28,350 nt of DNA from Neorhizobium sp. UBA7851 (GTDB lineage Bacteria; Pseudomonadota; Alphaproteobacteria; Rhizobiales; Rhizobiaceae). The stretch covers positions 1 through 28,350 of the forward strand of contig DLSX01000121.1 in the NCBI GenBank assembly GCA_002500765.1. Reading direction: 5' to 3'. Made by a program: the position numbers and the translations under genes. The notes under the pieces are model-generated. The model had not been told where the DNA came from. It saw only the letters and a list, made by a program, of their open reading frames with translations, and searched no databases. Below, piece after piece: positions 1-7,721 of the stretch (position 1 is the first letter of the stretch; every line of letters begins with the position of its first letter).

Positions 1-969
1 CAGGGCGCCGAGCGCGGCGCGGCGCTGACGAGCCGCATGCTCGCCTTCTCCCGCCGCCAGGAACTCAACATGCGACCGGTCGACGTGCCGTCGCTGGTCG
101 CCGGCATGATGGATTTTCTCGAGCGCTCGCTGCGCTCCACCATGCGTATCGAAACCCGATTTCCACCCGACCTGCCGCATGTCCTGACCGATGCCGTGCA
201 GTTGGAAACCGCACTGCTCAATCTCGTGGTCAATGCCCGCGACGCAATGAACGAGGGCGGGACGGTGACGATCAGCGCCGAACGTCACCAAATCGCCGAA
301 GAGGGTGGAAAACTAAAAAACGGTGACTATCTGCGTATATGCGTCAGCGATACCGGCGAGGGTATGGATCCCGAGACGGCCGCGCGCGCAACGACCCCCT
401 TCTTCACCACCAAGGGTGTCGGCAAGGGAACAGGATTGGGGTTGTCGATGGTACAGGGACTGACGGAACAATCGGGCGGCATGCTGTCGATCGACAGCAT
501 CAGGCACGAAGGAACCACCGTGTCGCTGTTCCTGCCGACGATCGATGAAGAGGATTGCCCCAAGGAAAAGGCTCAAAGTCCCGGCAGCGGTGAAAAGCTC
601 GGCGACCGCCCGCTTATCGTGCTCGCAGTCGATGACGATGCGCTCGTGCTGATGAACACGACATTGATGCTGGAGGATCTCGGCCATCAGGTGATCGAGG
701 CCTATAGCGGTTCGGAAGCCCTTTCAGCCCTGAGGCAGGAAGACAATCGCATCGATCTCGTCATCACCGACCACTCCATGCCGAAAATGACCGGTGCGGA
801 ACTCGCCGCCGAGATCGCCACCGAGTGGCCGGGCCTGCCGGTCGTGCTGGCAACCGGCTATGCCGAATTGCCCGACGGCAGCGGCAACCACCTCCCCCGC
901 CTGCCAAAACCCTTCTCTCAGCAGCAGCTGAGCGAGATGATCGGCACCGTCACCGGAACCGGTGCCTGA
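1..969 (+). CDS. Hybrid sensor histidine kinase, 3' part (ATPase + receiver)
   Basis: The reading frame is open from base 1, so the gene starts upstream of the window and only its C-terminal 322 residues are visible. The first residues (RGAALTSRMLAFSRRQEL) match the end of the dimerisation helix of PAS-type hybrid kinases; the phospho-accepting His lies outside. A HATPase_c domain follows, with an N box (NARDAM, near 250), a G1 box (DTGEGM, near 350) and a glycine-rich lid (TTKGVGKGTGLGLS, near 410-450). A C-terminal receiver domain (about 610-960) has the acidic pair VDDD, the phospho-acceptor Asp of VITDHSMP (codon 769-771) and the Lys of LPKPF. The protein would phosphorylate itself on ATP and pass phosphate to its own receiver. 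No DNA-binding output domain follows. The signal sensed cannot be told from this part. Confidence 0.93.
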   Translation, partial: QGAERGAALTSRMLAFSRRQELNMRPVDVPSLVAGMMDFLERSLRSTMRIETRFPPDLPHVLTDAVQLETALLNLVVNARDAMNEGGTVTISAERHQIAEEGGKLKNGDYLRICVSDTGEGMDPETAARATTPFFTTKGVGKGTGLGLSMVQGLTEQSGGMLSIDSIRHEGTTVSLFLPTIDEEDCPKEKAQSPGSGEKLGDRPLIVLAVDDDALVLMNTTLMLEDLGHQVIEAYSGSEALSALRQEDNRIDLVITDHSMPKMTGAELAAEIATEWPGLPVVLATGYAELPDGSGNHLPRLPKPFSQQQLSEMIGTVTGTGA

Positions 970-1022
970 ACCATTCCGATCGCCATGCGTTGTGCTCCCG
1001 TTCCAACACGGGAGGCACCGAC

Positions 1023-1316
1023 ATGGTCTTCAAGCATCAGCAGTTTTATGAAGCATCGCCGGAAATCGAAGTCGAATTCCCGCCTCGTGCAACATTGGAA
1101 GCAGCCGTTTCCGACGCCCTCGCTTCTTCCGGGGGCATCGACGCAAGCGACGTGACCGTGACCGCAAACGGCTCGACGATTACCCTCTCGGGCGCCGTCC
1201 TCAGACAAGACGAGGTCTTCCGCGCAGAGGAGGTTGCCCTTGGCGTCCAGGGCGTCACCGAGGTTCGCAACGCCATCGCGGCGACCGGGCTGGATCAGGT
1301 CCAGCGCGGCGTCTGA
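1023..1316 (+). CDS. BON-domain protein, small
   Basis: This is a 97-residue protein. The ATG at 1023 is preceded by GGAGG at 1011-1015, while the longer open frame upstream overlaps the kinase gene and has no such site. Residues about 28-92 match a BON domain: an alternating alpha-beta pattern with the core VTVTANGSTITLSGAV, then a segment ending GVQGVTEVRNAIA. BON domains are thought to bind phospholipid or ligand surfaces and occur in osmotically induced proteins such as OsmY. There is no signal peptide, so a cytoplasmic or peripheral role is likely. It follows the kinase gene by 53 bases on the same strand and may be co-transcribed with it. I found no stress-type promoter in front of it. 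Confidence 0.85.
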   Translation: MVFKHQQFYEASPEIEVEFPPRATLEAAVSDALASSGGIDASDVTVTANGSTITLSGAVLRQDEVFRAEEVALGVQGVTEVRNAIAATGLDQVQRGV

Positions 1317-1367
1317 TCCGCCATCCGTCGCCCCTCAACGCCGCTCGCAGCAAGCATGGAGGCATTG

Positions 1368-1643
1368 ATGTCGGAAGACGAGAAGCCGGACCGGTTCGAT
1401 GTCGCCGCCGGGGCGCAGAAAATGGCATACCGGACCGTGCTGCAGGCATTGGTCGAACAGGCGAGCAAGACGGATCCGGACTTCCGGGACCGGATCACTG
1501 CCGCCGTCGATGCCTATTTGACGAGGCTCGCCCCTCAATCGGAGCTGGAACGGGATTTCGCCGAGCGAGCGAGAGCCTCGACCGAGGCTCTCATCCAGTC
1601 ACCCGTGTCCTACAATGACAAGCCGCCACCCGACAGGGAATGA
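1368..1643 (+). CDS. Hypothetical protein, 91 aa
   Basis: I do not recognise this acidic, helical, soluble protein, which has no signal peptide or membrane segment. Two starts are possible. ATG 1356 has no ribosome site, whereas ATG 1368 has TGGAGG at 1357-1362 with a five-base spacer, so 1368 is chosen. It begins MSEDEKPDRFDVAAGAQKMA and has a charged C-terminal tail rich in Pro and Asp. It sits 51 bases after the BON-domain gene on the same strand and stops 2 bases before the end of the convergent reductase gene, so transcription of the two would collide. The reading frame fits local codon use and the ribosome site is good, so it is probably real. Its function is unknown. Confidence 0.6.
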   Translation: MSEDEKPDRFDVAAGAQKMAYRTVLQALVEQASKTDPDFRDRITAAVDAYLTRLAPQSELERDFAERARASTEALIQSPVSYNDKPPPDRE

Positions 1644-1645
1644 CT

Positions 1646-2995
1646 TCAGGCGACTTCGCGGCTTGCAGCAGATACGCTTTCGGCATGCGAAGCGTTCAGC
1701 CGGCGTGCCACGATATCGTGGTTAAGCCACTGGACCGGGCCGGTTGGCGCAGACGATTCCGCGAAGATCAGCTTGCCGGTCGCTTCGACGACGAAGACGC
1801 TCAGGAGATCGCTGATCAGCGCCTTGCCGTCGCGATGCATCTGCGAAATCTCGTTGGACGTGCTGATGGTCAGGTCAGCCTGATCCTGGCTGTTGGCCAT
1901 CGGCCAAGCAGAGAAATCGTAGAACGGACGCATGACGGCGCTGCCCTGCATGTCGGTGATCTTCTGCAGAACGTCCTTCATCGAGAACTCGTCCTTCAGA
2001 AGCTTCTCGCAGGCCTGCCACTGGCTTTCCGCCCACGCACCGCCATTCTCCTTTTTCAAGGCGAGCAGCAGCGGGATCAGCGGCAGTTCGATACCGGTGA
2101 ACACGTCGGAAGAGTTGGTGCGGATTTCAGGGCAGTTGTAGACGCTTGCCTTGATACCTGCGCCCCAGGCCTTTTCCGCGATGCCTTCGAGACGCATCTT
2201 GGCATAACCCTGGGTGTAGTTCGTGTAGGTCTGCCAGCGATAATCGCCGTCGATCAGCACTGCGGTACCGTGATAGCCATAGGCCGTGTAGCGGACCTGG
2301 TTGCCGGCAGCTTCGACGCGCGCGCGGATTGCGGCGCTTGCATCGATCAGATGCTGGAAGGTGATGGCGGAGACTTCGTCGAAATTCTGCAGGATGAGCT
2401 TGCCGAGATCGCTTTCGATCAGCGCCTGCGAAGACATGTGACGAGCGGCCGTTCCCTTGTAGATGCGGTTGGCGATCACGAGGAAAACCTTCGCCTTCGG
2501 AATGCCGCCGGCCATCGTGTGGGCGAAGAAGACGTTACGGCCTTCGCCGATCATGCCGTCGAGAACGGACATGACTTCGGCAACCGCATTCTTGAACCGC
2601 GCGGTGCCGGCGTCCCGACACTTCTGGATATAATCCCAGTCGAGCTTTTCGGTCTGCCAGTTGTCCAGCGTCAGCTTGGTCAGGAGTTCGGTCGGCGTCG
2701 GGCCGCCCTCGGGCGCATCGAGATCGAAGCCGGCCATGACCGGGATGTTGATGATCTTGCCGCCAAGCCGGGTCTCTGCTTCCGCGAGTTCTTCGGCGTT
2801 GAGCGGGCGAAGCGCGTTGTTTTCGTCGCGTCGGCCGACCGTTACGCCGACGATCTCCATGCCGGCGCGCTTTGCTTCCTCGAGCAGGCCGGTCGCATAT
2901 CCGCGACCGAACAATTCGCCGAAGAGAACAAAAACGTCGCCCTTACGAAAGACGGTGTTCTCTGCGAGGCGATTTACGGCAACTGGGTTCTTCAT
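1646..2995 (-). CDS. Putative FabMG-type enoyl-ACP reductase-like protein
   Basis: This 449-residue soluble protein starts MKNPVAVNRLAENTVFRKGD. Near residues 22-35 is a Gly-rich turn (LFGELFGRGYATG), followed about ten residues later by IVGVTVGRRDENN; this looks like a dinucleotide-binding Rossmann start. From memory of the family, this combination matches proteins annotated as FabMG-family enoyl-ACP reductases, an atypical class described from triclosan-resistance screens; I could not verify this by search. If right, it would catalyse the last step of the fatty-acid elongation cycle with NAD(P)H. The start is supported by AAGAG about nine bases upstream. It stands alone between a convergent small gene and gcd on the same strand, with a terminator between it and gcd. 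The assignment is tentative; it could be another large oxidoreductase. Confidence 0.55.
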   Translation of the reverse strand: MKNPVAVNRLAENTVFRKGDVFVLFGELFGRGYATGLLEEAKRAGMEIVGVTVGRRDENNALRPLNAEELAEAETRLGGKIINIPVMAGFDLDAPEGGPTPTELLTKLTLDNWQTEKLDWDYIQKCRDAGTARFKNAVAEVMSVLDGMIGEGRNVFFAHTMAGGIPKAKVFLVIANRIYKGTAARHMSSQALIESDLGKLILQNFDEVSAITFQHLIDASAAIRARVEAAGNQVRYTAYGYHGTAVLIDGDYRWQTYTNYTQGYAKMRLEGIAEKAWGAGIKASVYNCPEIRTNSSDVFTGIELPLIPLLLALKKENGGAWAESQWQACEKLLKDEFSMKDVLQKITDMQGSAVMRPFYDFSAWPMANSQDQADLTISTSNEISQMHRDGKALISDLLSVFVVEATGKLIFAESSAPTGPVQWLNHDIVARRLNASHAESVSAASREVA

Positions 2996-3024
2996 GCTGT
3001 CAGCTCTTTAGTCAATTTGGTCAT

Positions 3025-3101
3025 CGAGTCGTCACTCGGACGGGGGTATTGACAGTCTCATGACCGGAATGGGACGGAATAGGAAGTCATATTAAGTGAC
3101 T
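3025..3101. promoter_or_regulatory. Two inverted repeats upstream of the FabMG-like gene
   Basis: CGAGT (3025-3029) and ACTCG (3034-3038) form one inverted repeat. AGTCA (3085-3089) and TGACT (3097-3101) form a second, with an AT-rich centre. Both lie 30-110 bases upstream of the reductase start, where an operator would be expected. No convincing sigma-70 promoter stands out. The arms are short, so chance is possible. Confidence 0.25.
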
Positions 3102-3150
3102 ATACATTTCAAAGCGTGAACTGACCGCTAACCCGGACCTCCTGAAAAGT

Positions 3151-3181
3151 GAGCTGCGGCAGGGCCGCCGCAGCTCTTTTT
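3151..3181 (-). terminator. Terminator hairpin after gcd
   Basis: Perfect 10-bp arms GAGCTGCGGC (3151-3160) and GCCGCAGCTC (3167-3176) enclose a 6-base loop. TTTTT follows on the plus strand; ACTTTTC follows on the minus strand. It lies directly after the gcd stop codon and before the FabMG-like gene, so it most likely ends gcd transcription. By sequence it could work in both directions. Confidence 0.75.
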
Positions 3182-3183
3182 GC

Positions 3184-5526
3184 CTATCTCGGCAGCGCAT
3201 AGGCGATCACGTAATCGCCCGGTTTTGTGCCGACCGAACCATGGCCGCCTGCAACAATGACGACGAACTGGCGGCCATCCTCGACCGCATAGGTCATCGG
3301 TGTCGCCTGTCCGCCGGCCGGCAGACGGGCTTCCCAGAGCTGCTTGCCGTTGGTGAGGTCATAGGCGCGCAGATAGTCATCGACCGCAGCACCGAGGAAA
3401 GCGACGCCGCCCTTGGTGATCATCGGCCCGCCGATACCCGGCACGCCCACCTTGAACGGCAGCGGCAGCGGCGTCATGTCCATCACGGTACCATTGCGGT
3501 GCTTGTAGGCGATCTCGCCGGTGCGGAGATCGGCACCGGCGACATACCCCCATGGCGGCGCCTGGCAGGGGATTTTCAGCGGCCCGAGGAACGGACCCAT
3601 GAACACGCCATAGGGCGCGCCGTCATTGCGGTTCAGCCCCTGTTCCGATCCCTTCTCGTCCTGTCCCTTGGGCGGGATGTCGGCGCGCGGCACCAGTTTC
3701 GAGGTGAAGGCGAGATAGGTCGGCATGCCGAACATCACCATCCGTTCGGGATCCACCGCGACCGAGCCCCAGTTGAACGTGCCGAAATTGCCCGGATAGA
3801 CGATCGTGCCGTTCAGCGAAGGCGGCGTGTACTGCCCTTCATAGTTCATCTGCTCCAGCCAGATGCGGCACACCATCTGGTCGAACATGGTAACGCCCCA
3901 CATGTCCCGGCCTTCAAGCGTCCGCGGCCGGAAATTGAGCGCCGAAATCGGCTGTGTCGGCGAGGAATGATCTTCAGGGATCGTGCCACCCGGCGCCGGC
4001 TGTTCAGTGACGGGAATGATCGGTTCGCCGCTTCTCCGGTCGAGCACGTAGATATCACCCTGCTTTGTCGGGCCGACCAGCGCCGGAACAACGGTATTGT
4101 CCGGCTTGGTGATGTTGATCAGCACCGGCTGGGCCGGCACGTCCATGTCCCACAGATCGTGATGCACGGTCTGGCGGACCCAGCGGTCGGCACCGGTATC
4201 GATGTCGAGCGCCACGATCGACGATGAATATTTCTCCACGTTTTCCGACCGGCCCATGCCGAGCTGGTCCGGTACCTGGTTGCCGAGCGGGATATAGACG
4301 AGGCCGAGTTCCTCATCGACGGAGAAGACCGACCAGCTGTTCGGTGAATTGGTCGTATAGGTCTGCCCTTCCGGCAGCGGCTGGGTCTGGCCCGGATTAC
4401 CTGAATCCCAGTTCCAGATCAGCTGACCGGAATTGACGTCGAAGGCGCGGATGACGCCGGACTGTTCCTCGGTCGAATAATTGTCGTTGACCGCCCCGCC
4501 GATGATGATCTTGTTGCCGACCATCGCCGGCGGCGATGTCGAATAATAATAGCCGGCCGGATTGTATTTCATGCCCTTTTCGAGATGCAGCGTACCGCCC
4601 TCGGCAAAGGATGTGCAGACCTCGCCGTTCTTCGCATCGAGCGCGATGAGACGGGCATCCGCCGTCGGCAGGTAGACACGCTCGGCGCATTGCGCGCCTG
4701 CGGTAGCGGCCTGATCCCTGTAATAGCTGACGCCGCGGCAGGTCTGGTGCTGCCTGTCCGGGTTCATCCCGGAATTGGCGTCATATCTCCAGATCTCCTT
4801 GCCGGTCGAAGCATCGAGCGCGATCGCCAGATTATGCGGCGTGCAGAGATAAAGCGCGTTGCCGATCTTCAGCGGCGTCACCTGGTAGGTGGTCTCGCCG
4901 ACATCGTCGGGCCGCTTCACGTCGCCGGTCTGGTAACGCCAGGCCTCCTGAAGGCCACCGACATTGTCGACATTGATCTGGTCGAGCGGCGAATAACGCT
5001 GCCCGTAGGGCGTGCGCCCATACTGGTGCCAATCCCCATCCGGCACATTGCCGCCGAGTGTCGGCGCCGCCGCAACCTTTTCTTCCGGAAGATTGCCGCT
5101 CTGATCGAGCGGATCGAAGAACATCGAGACGACGGCGATGACGACAGCAGCCAAAACGGCAAGAGCAAGAGGCCTTGCGCTGGCGCCGTAACGCGCGCCC
5201 GTCGGGCTGATGAAGCCGAGCGGCCGGCGGATCCATGGCGTCAGCAGCCACAGCCCGAGAAGGATGATCACCCCGCCGCGCGGGCCGAGCTGCCACCAGT
5301 CGAACCCGACCTCCCAGATCGCCCATAAGAGCGAGGCGACGACGATCACCGCATAGACATGCAGCGCCAGAAGCTTGCGGGCGATGAGAAGCGCCGCGAC
5401 GAGGAGAAAGCCAAGTCCGCAGAGAAGGTAATAGGCGCTGCCGCCGAGCGAAAGCAGATAGGCTCCGCCGCCCGCAAGGACGAGCCCCATCAGCGCGATG
5501 ATGATTGCCGTGATCCGAATAGCCAT
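3184..5526 (-). CDS. gcd: Membrane-bound PQQ-dependent glucose dehydrogenase
   Basis: It oxidises glucose (and related aldoses) to gluconolactone in the periplasm and passes electrons to ubiquinone (EC 1.1.5.2). About 780 residues, the usual length for Gcd. The N-terminal ~140 residues hold five hydrophobic segments (the membrane anchor that binds quinone). The remainder is an eight-bladed PQQ beta-propeller with family hallmarks: TPHNLAIALDASTGKEIWRYD, HHDLWDMDVPAQP (the catalytic Asp region) and PTKQGDIYVLDRRSGEPI (the PQQ-contacting Lys region). Two starts are possible; ATG 5526 has GAGG six bases upstream, while ATG 5541 has no good ribosome site, so 5526 is chosen. No PQQ synthesis genes are in the window; many rhizobia make apo-Gcd and depend on external PQQ. 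The gene is monocistronic, with a terminator directly after it. Confidence 0.95.
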   Translation of the reverse strand: MAIRITAIIIALMGLVLAGGGAYLLSLGGSAYYLLCGLGFLLVAALLIARKLLALHVYAVIVVASLLWAIWEVGFDWWQLGPRGGVIILLGLWLLTPWIRRPLGFISPTGARYGASARPLALAVLAAVVIAVVSMFFDPLDQSGNLPEEKVAAAPTLGGNVPDGDWHQYGRTPYGQRYSPLDQINVDNVGGLQEAWRYQTGDVKRPDDVGETTYQVTPLKIGNALYLCTPHNLAIALDASTGKEIWRYDANSGMNPDRQHQTCRGVSYYRDQAATAGAQCAERVYLPTADARLIALDAKNGEVCTSFAEGGTLHLEKGMKYNPAGYYYSTSPPAMVGNKIIIGGAVNDNYSTEEQSGVIRAFDVNSGQLIWNWDSGNPGQTQPLPEGQTYTTNSPNSWSVFSVDEELGLVYIPLGNQVPDQLGMGRSENVEKYSSSIVALDIDTGADRWVRQTVHHDLWDMDVPAQPVLINITKPDNTVVPALVGPTKQGDIYVLDRRSGEPIIPVTEQPAPGGTIPEDHSSPTQPISALNFRPRTLEGRDMWGVTMFDQMVCRIWLEQMNYEGQYTPPSLNGTIVYPGNFGTFNWGSVAVDPERMVMFGMPTYLAFTSKLVPRADIPPKGQDEKGSEQGLNRNDGAPYGVFMGPFLGPLKIPCQAPPWGYVAGADLRTGEIAYKHRNGTVMDMTPLPLPFKVGVPGIGGPMITKGGVAFLGAAVDDYLRAYDLTNGKQLWEARLPAGGQATPMTYAVEDGRQFVVIVAGGHGSVGTKPGDYVIAYALPR

Positions 5527-5637
5527 GAGCACCCTCGTCATGTCTTGAGAAAGCGGCAGAAGAGCATCTGCTCGCCCGCGCCTTTGTCCCGGCTCTTCAA
5601 AAAAAACGAACCGTTCCGCGCAGGAGGTAAATTAGGG

Positions 5638-5662
5638 GGAACAGTTGGAAAGGACAGAGGTT
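5638..5662 (+). promoter_or_regulatory. Possible EcfG-type promoter upstream of the GST gene
   Basis: GGAAC at 5638-5642, a 16-base spacer, then GGTT at 5659-5662, which fits GGAAC-N18-TT. It lies about 120 bases before the GST start, farther than the other copies in this window, so confidence is lower. Confidence 0.45.
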
Positions 5663-5709
5663 GGGACACTCAATGCAGCAGGATCGTACAAGTCCTGACC
5701 AGACCGTCC

Positions 5710-5740
5710 GGACCACCGCCTTGAAAACCTCATGTGGTCC
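5710..5740. repeat. Inverted repeat in the GST leader
   Basis: GGACCAC (5710-5716) and GTGGTCC (5734-5740) are perfect 7-base arms around a 17-base loop, located 40-70 bases before the GST start codon. It could be an operator or an mRNA hairpin in the long 5' leader. Confidence 0.3.
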
Positions 5741-5779
5741 CTATGTTTCTTTCTGAGGATCAGGGAGTTTTCATACAGC

Positions 5780-6505
5780 ATGCCATACGAACTCTATTAC
5801 TGGGATGGCATCCAGGGCCGCGGAGAATTTGTGCGCCTGGCCTTGGAAGAGGCGGGAGCCAAATATATCGACAAGTGCCGAAGCTCGACGGGCACCCAGT
5901 CCATGATGGAATTCCTCAAGGGAAGCCACGGCCATGACCAAATGCCCTTCGCCCCGCCCTTCCTCAAGGACGGCGAGCTTGTCATCTCCCACGTCGCCAA
6001 CATTCTTCTCTATCTAGCGCCGAAACTCGGCCTCGTGCCCGACGACGAGAAAAGCCGCCTGATCGCCAATGGATTGCAGCTGACGATTACCGATTTCGTC
6101 GCCGAGGTGCATGACACCCACCACCCGATCAGCACCGGCGACTATTACGAGGATCAGAAAAATGAAGCCAAGGCCAGATCAGCGGCTTTCATCAAGGACC
6201 GTCTCCCGAAATTCCTCGGCTATTTCGAGCGCATGCTGGCTGGCGACCCGGCACCGAACGGTTTCATTGTCGGAAACGGCCTCACCTATGTCGATCTATC
6301 GCTGTTTCAGGTGATCGAAGGCCTTCATTACGCGTTTCCGAATGCGATGAAGGCGTTGGAGAAAGACTATCCGCGCCTGTCTTCGCTTCGCGACAGTGTG
6401 GCGAAACGAACAAGCATCGCGGCCTATCTGAACTCCGAACGTCGCTTGCCGTTCAGCGAGTCCGGGATTTTTCGTCACTATCCCGAACTCGATTGTGGTG
6501 ATTGA
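5780..6505 (+). CDS. Glutathione S-transferase family protein
   Basis: This 241-residue protein conjugates or reduces substrates with glutathione in the cytoplasm, probably in detoxification or oxidative stress. The N-terminal thioredoxin-like domain begins ELYYWDGIQGRGEFVRLALE, with a Tyr-rich beta1 as in Tyr-type GSTs (sigma or alpha-like). The cis-Pro region is less clear but fits AFAPPFLKDGELVIS. The C-terminal helical domain runs from about residue 85 and contains NGLTYVDLSLFQVIEGL, the usual capping motif around a conserved Asp. ATG 5780 gives the canonical N-terminus; an in-frame ATG at 5732 would add an unrelated 16 residues. The ribosome site GGGAG is 12 bases away, which is long. 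The gene stops 2 bases before the convergent sodC stop. A possible stress promoter lies upstream. Confidence 0.88.
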   Translation: MPYELYYWDGIQGRGEFVRLALEEAGAKYIDKCRSSTGTQSMMEFLKGSHGHDQMPFAPPFLKDGELVISHVANILLYLAPKLGLVPDDEKSRLIANGLQLTITDFVAEVHDTHHPISTGDYYEDQKNEAKARSAAFIKDRLPKFLGYFERMLAGDPAPNGFIVGNGLTYVDLSLFQVIEGLHYAFPNAMKALEKDYPRLSSLRDSVAKRTSIAAYLNSERRLPFSESGIFRHYPELDCGD

Positions 6506-6507
6506 CC

Positions 6508-7023
6508 TTATTCGATGACCGCGCAGGCGAGCCGTTTGCCGGCATTGCCCGAAGGCTGTCCGGAATAATCGTCCGGATCGGCATGGATCATCAGCGCCCT
6601 GCCCTTGATGGCACTATCGCCATCTTCCAGCGTAACGGCCGTGTTGAACACCTGCGCCCGAAGCATGCCGTCGGCCGACACATACTGGTTCGGCATGTCA
6701 CCGGCGTGCTGGCCCTTTGCAGTCAGATAACCGTGCTCCGCGTTCGTCGGATTGAAGTGACCGCCAGCCGATTCATGACCGTTTGTATGATCGCAAGTCC
6801 CGGTCTGATGCACATGGAAGGCAACCCACTGACCCGGCGGCAATCCAGCGATCTCGACAGCGATCATCACGCCGGCCTTGGTACCGGTAAGGTCCGCGCT
6901 ACCGATCTCCTTGCCATCTGCGCCGACGAATTTCGCGGCTCCCTTTGACGCATTCTGACTTATCGCCACGCCAGGACACACGATTGTCGCAGCGGCAAGA
7001 GTTGCGGTTAGGAGATATTTCAT
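6508..7023 (-). CDS. sodC: Cu/Zn superoxide dismutase, periplasmic
   Basis: It converts superoxide to hydrogen peroxide and oxygen in the periplasm (EC 1.15.1.1). The 171-residue protein starts with a signal peptide (MKYLLTATLAAATIVCPGVA, then ISQ). Metal ligands are visible in FHVHQTGTCD, the bridging region GGHFNP, and HADPDD. The C-terminal GNAGKRLACAVIE carries the electrostatic-guidance Arg and the second disulfide Cys, whose partner is in TGTCD. ATG 7023 has a perfect AGGAGG six bases upstream; longer frames reach into the sigma-factor gene and lack this site. It follows the sigma-factor gene on the same strand with a 29-base gap, so both are probably one transcript and sodC would share the sigma factor's own promoter. 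This links it to the general stress response. Confidence 0.96.
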   Translation of the reverse strand: MKYLLTATLAAATIVCPGVAISQNASKGAAKFVGADGKEIGSADLTGTKAGVMIAVEIAGLPPGQWVAFHVHQTGTCDHTNGHESAGGHFNPTNAEHGYLTAKGQHAGDMPNQYVSADGMLRAQVFNTAVTLEDGDSAIKGRALMIHADPDDYSGQPSGNAGKRLACAVIE

Positions 7024-7052
7024 TCTGTCCTCCTGATGTGTCGGACGTGACG

Positions 7053-7559
7053 TCAGCCCGCCTCTTCTCCGAGCTCCTGCAATATCTGGTGGCGTGCGCG
7101 GTTGAGCCGGCTTTTGACCGTACCGACTGCGCAATCGCAGATCACCGCCGTCGCCTCGTAGCTTTCCCCCAGGATCGCCACCAGCGTCAGCACTTCGCGG
7201 TAATGCGGCGGAAGTTTCTGCAGCGCCCGCTGCACTTCGCGGGCGCGCGCCGCCATTTCCTGCGAGGCTGCGATCGGGGTATCGCCGGAGACGTTCTCTT
7301 CCAGACCCGGCGCTTCACGCCCGAGAATCTTGGACCTGGTATAGAACGTGTTGCGCATGATGGTGAAAAGCCATGATTTCAGCTTGGTCCCGCGCTCGAA
7401 CTTGTCGAGATTGGCGAGAGCCTTCATCAGGGTTTCCTGCACCAGATCGTCCGCATCCGCGGAGTTGCGGCAGAAAGTACGGGCAAATGCGCGAAGAGCC
7501 GGTATTAGCCTGACAATATCTTGACGAGCAGGGTCACCGTTCAACTGTGAGTCAGACAC
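7053..7559 (-). CDS. ecfG: ECF sigma factor, EcfG/RpoE2-like (general stress response)
   Basis: This 168-residue ECF sigma factor directs RNA polymerase to stress promoters. Region 2 (about residues 17-80) contains RAFARTFCRNSADADDLVQE and the -10-reading helix KSWLFTIMRNTFYTRSK. Region 4 (about 108-160) contains LPPHYREVLTLVAILGESYE and the recognition helix around CAVGTVKSRLNRAR. This wording is typical of alphaproteobacterial EcfG (ECF15) proteins, the partners of NepR and PhyR. No C-terminal extension is present. The start is GTG 7559 with GAGG nine bases upstream; no ATG is in frame. It is promoter-proximal to sodC (29-base gap), and a perfect EcfG-type promoter lies at 7607-7632, which implies autoregulation. 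No phyR is in the window, so this may be a second, satellite EcfG rather than the one in the main phyR locus. Confidence 0.92.
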   Translation of the reverse strand: MSDSQLNGDPARQDIVRLIPALRAFARTFCRNSADADDLVQETLMKALANLDKFERGTKLKSWLFTIMRNTFYTRSKILGREAPGLEENVSGDTPIAASQEMAARAREVQRALQKLPPHYREVLTLVAILGESYEATAVICDCAVGTVKSRLNRARHQILQELGEEAG

Positions 7560-7606
7560 CGTTGCCTACCTCTCCTTACTCATCAGGGCTGAATTGACGG
7601 GTGGCA

Positions 7607-7632
7607 AACGCATGCATTCGCGATTTGGTTCC
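7607..7632 (-). promoter_or_regulatory. EcfG-type promoter of ecfG-sodC
   Basis: Reading the minus strand: GGAAC at 7632-7628, a 17-base spacer, CGTT at 7610-7607. This fits GGAAC-N19-TT exactly. The ecfG GTG lies 47 bases downstream. It suggests that the sigma factor drives its own operon. Confidence 0.8.
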
Positions 7633-7659
7633 GAAAACTTGAGGCAGTTTTCATGTGGT

Positions 7660-7685
7660 GGAACAAAGGCGGATAGCTGCCCGTT
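7660..7685 (+). promoter_or_regulatory. EcfG-type promoter, divergent from ecfG
   Basis: GGAAC at 7660-7664, a 17-base spacer, CGTT at 7682-7685. The start codon of the 68-aa gene lies 36 bases downstream. The two -35 boxes of this divergent pair are 27 bases apart. Confidence 0.8.
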
Positions 7686-7721
7686 TTTAACCGAGGCCAC
7701 CGAACACGAGGAGAAGCCGCC

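Noticed and set aside
955..980. GGAAC upstream of the BON-domain gene as an EcfG promoter
   Set aside because: There is no TT at 18 or 19 bases; the -10 position reads CGAT, so the match fails.
1646..1700. Terminator between the convergent genes at 1643/1646
   Set aside because: No hairpin with a T run could be found; the two genes end 2 bases apart and probably read into each other.
3241..4227. 328-codon ORF on the plus strand opposite gcd
   Set aside because: It is an antisense shadow of a well-supported gene, with low-complexity Arg/His-rich sequence and no ribosome site.
5673..5756. 27-codon ORF just downstream of the possible GST promoter
   Set aside because: It has no ribosome site and no recognisable feature; it may be a leader but cannot be supported.
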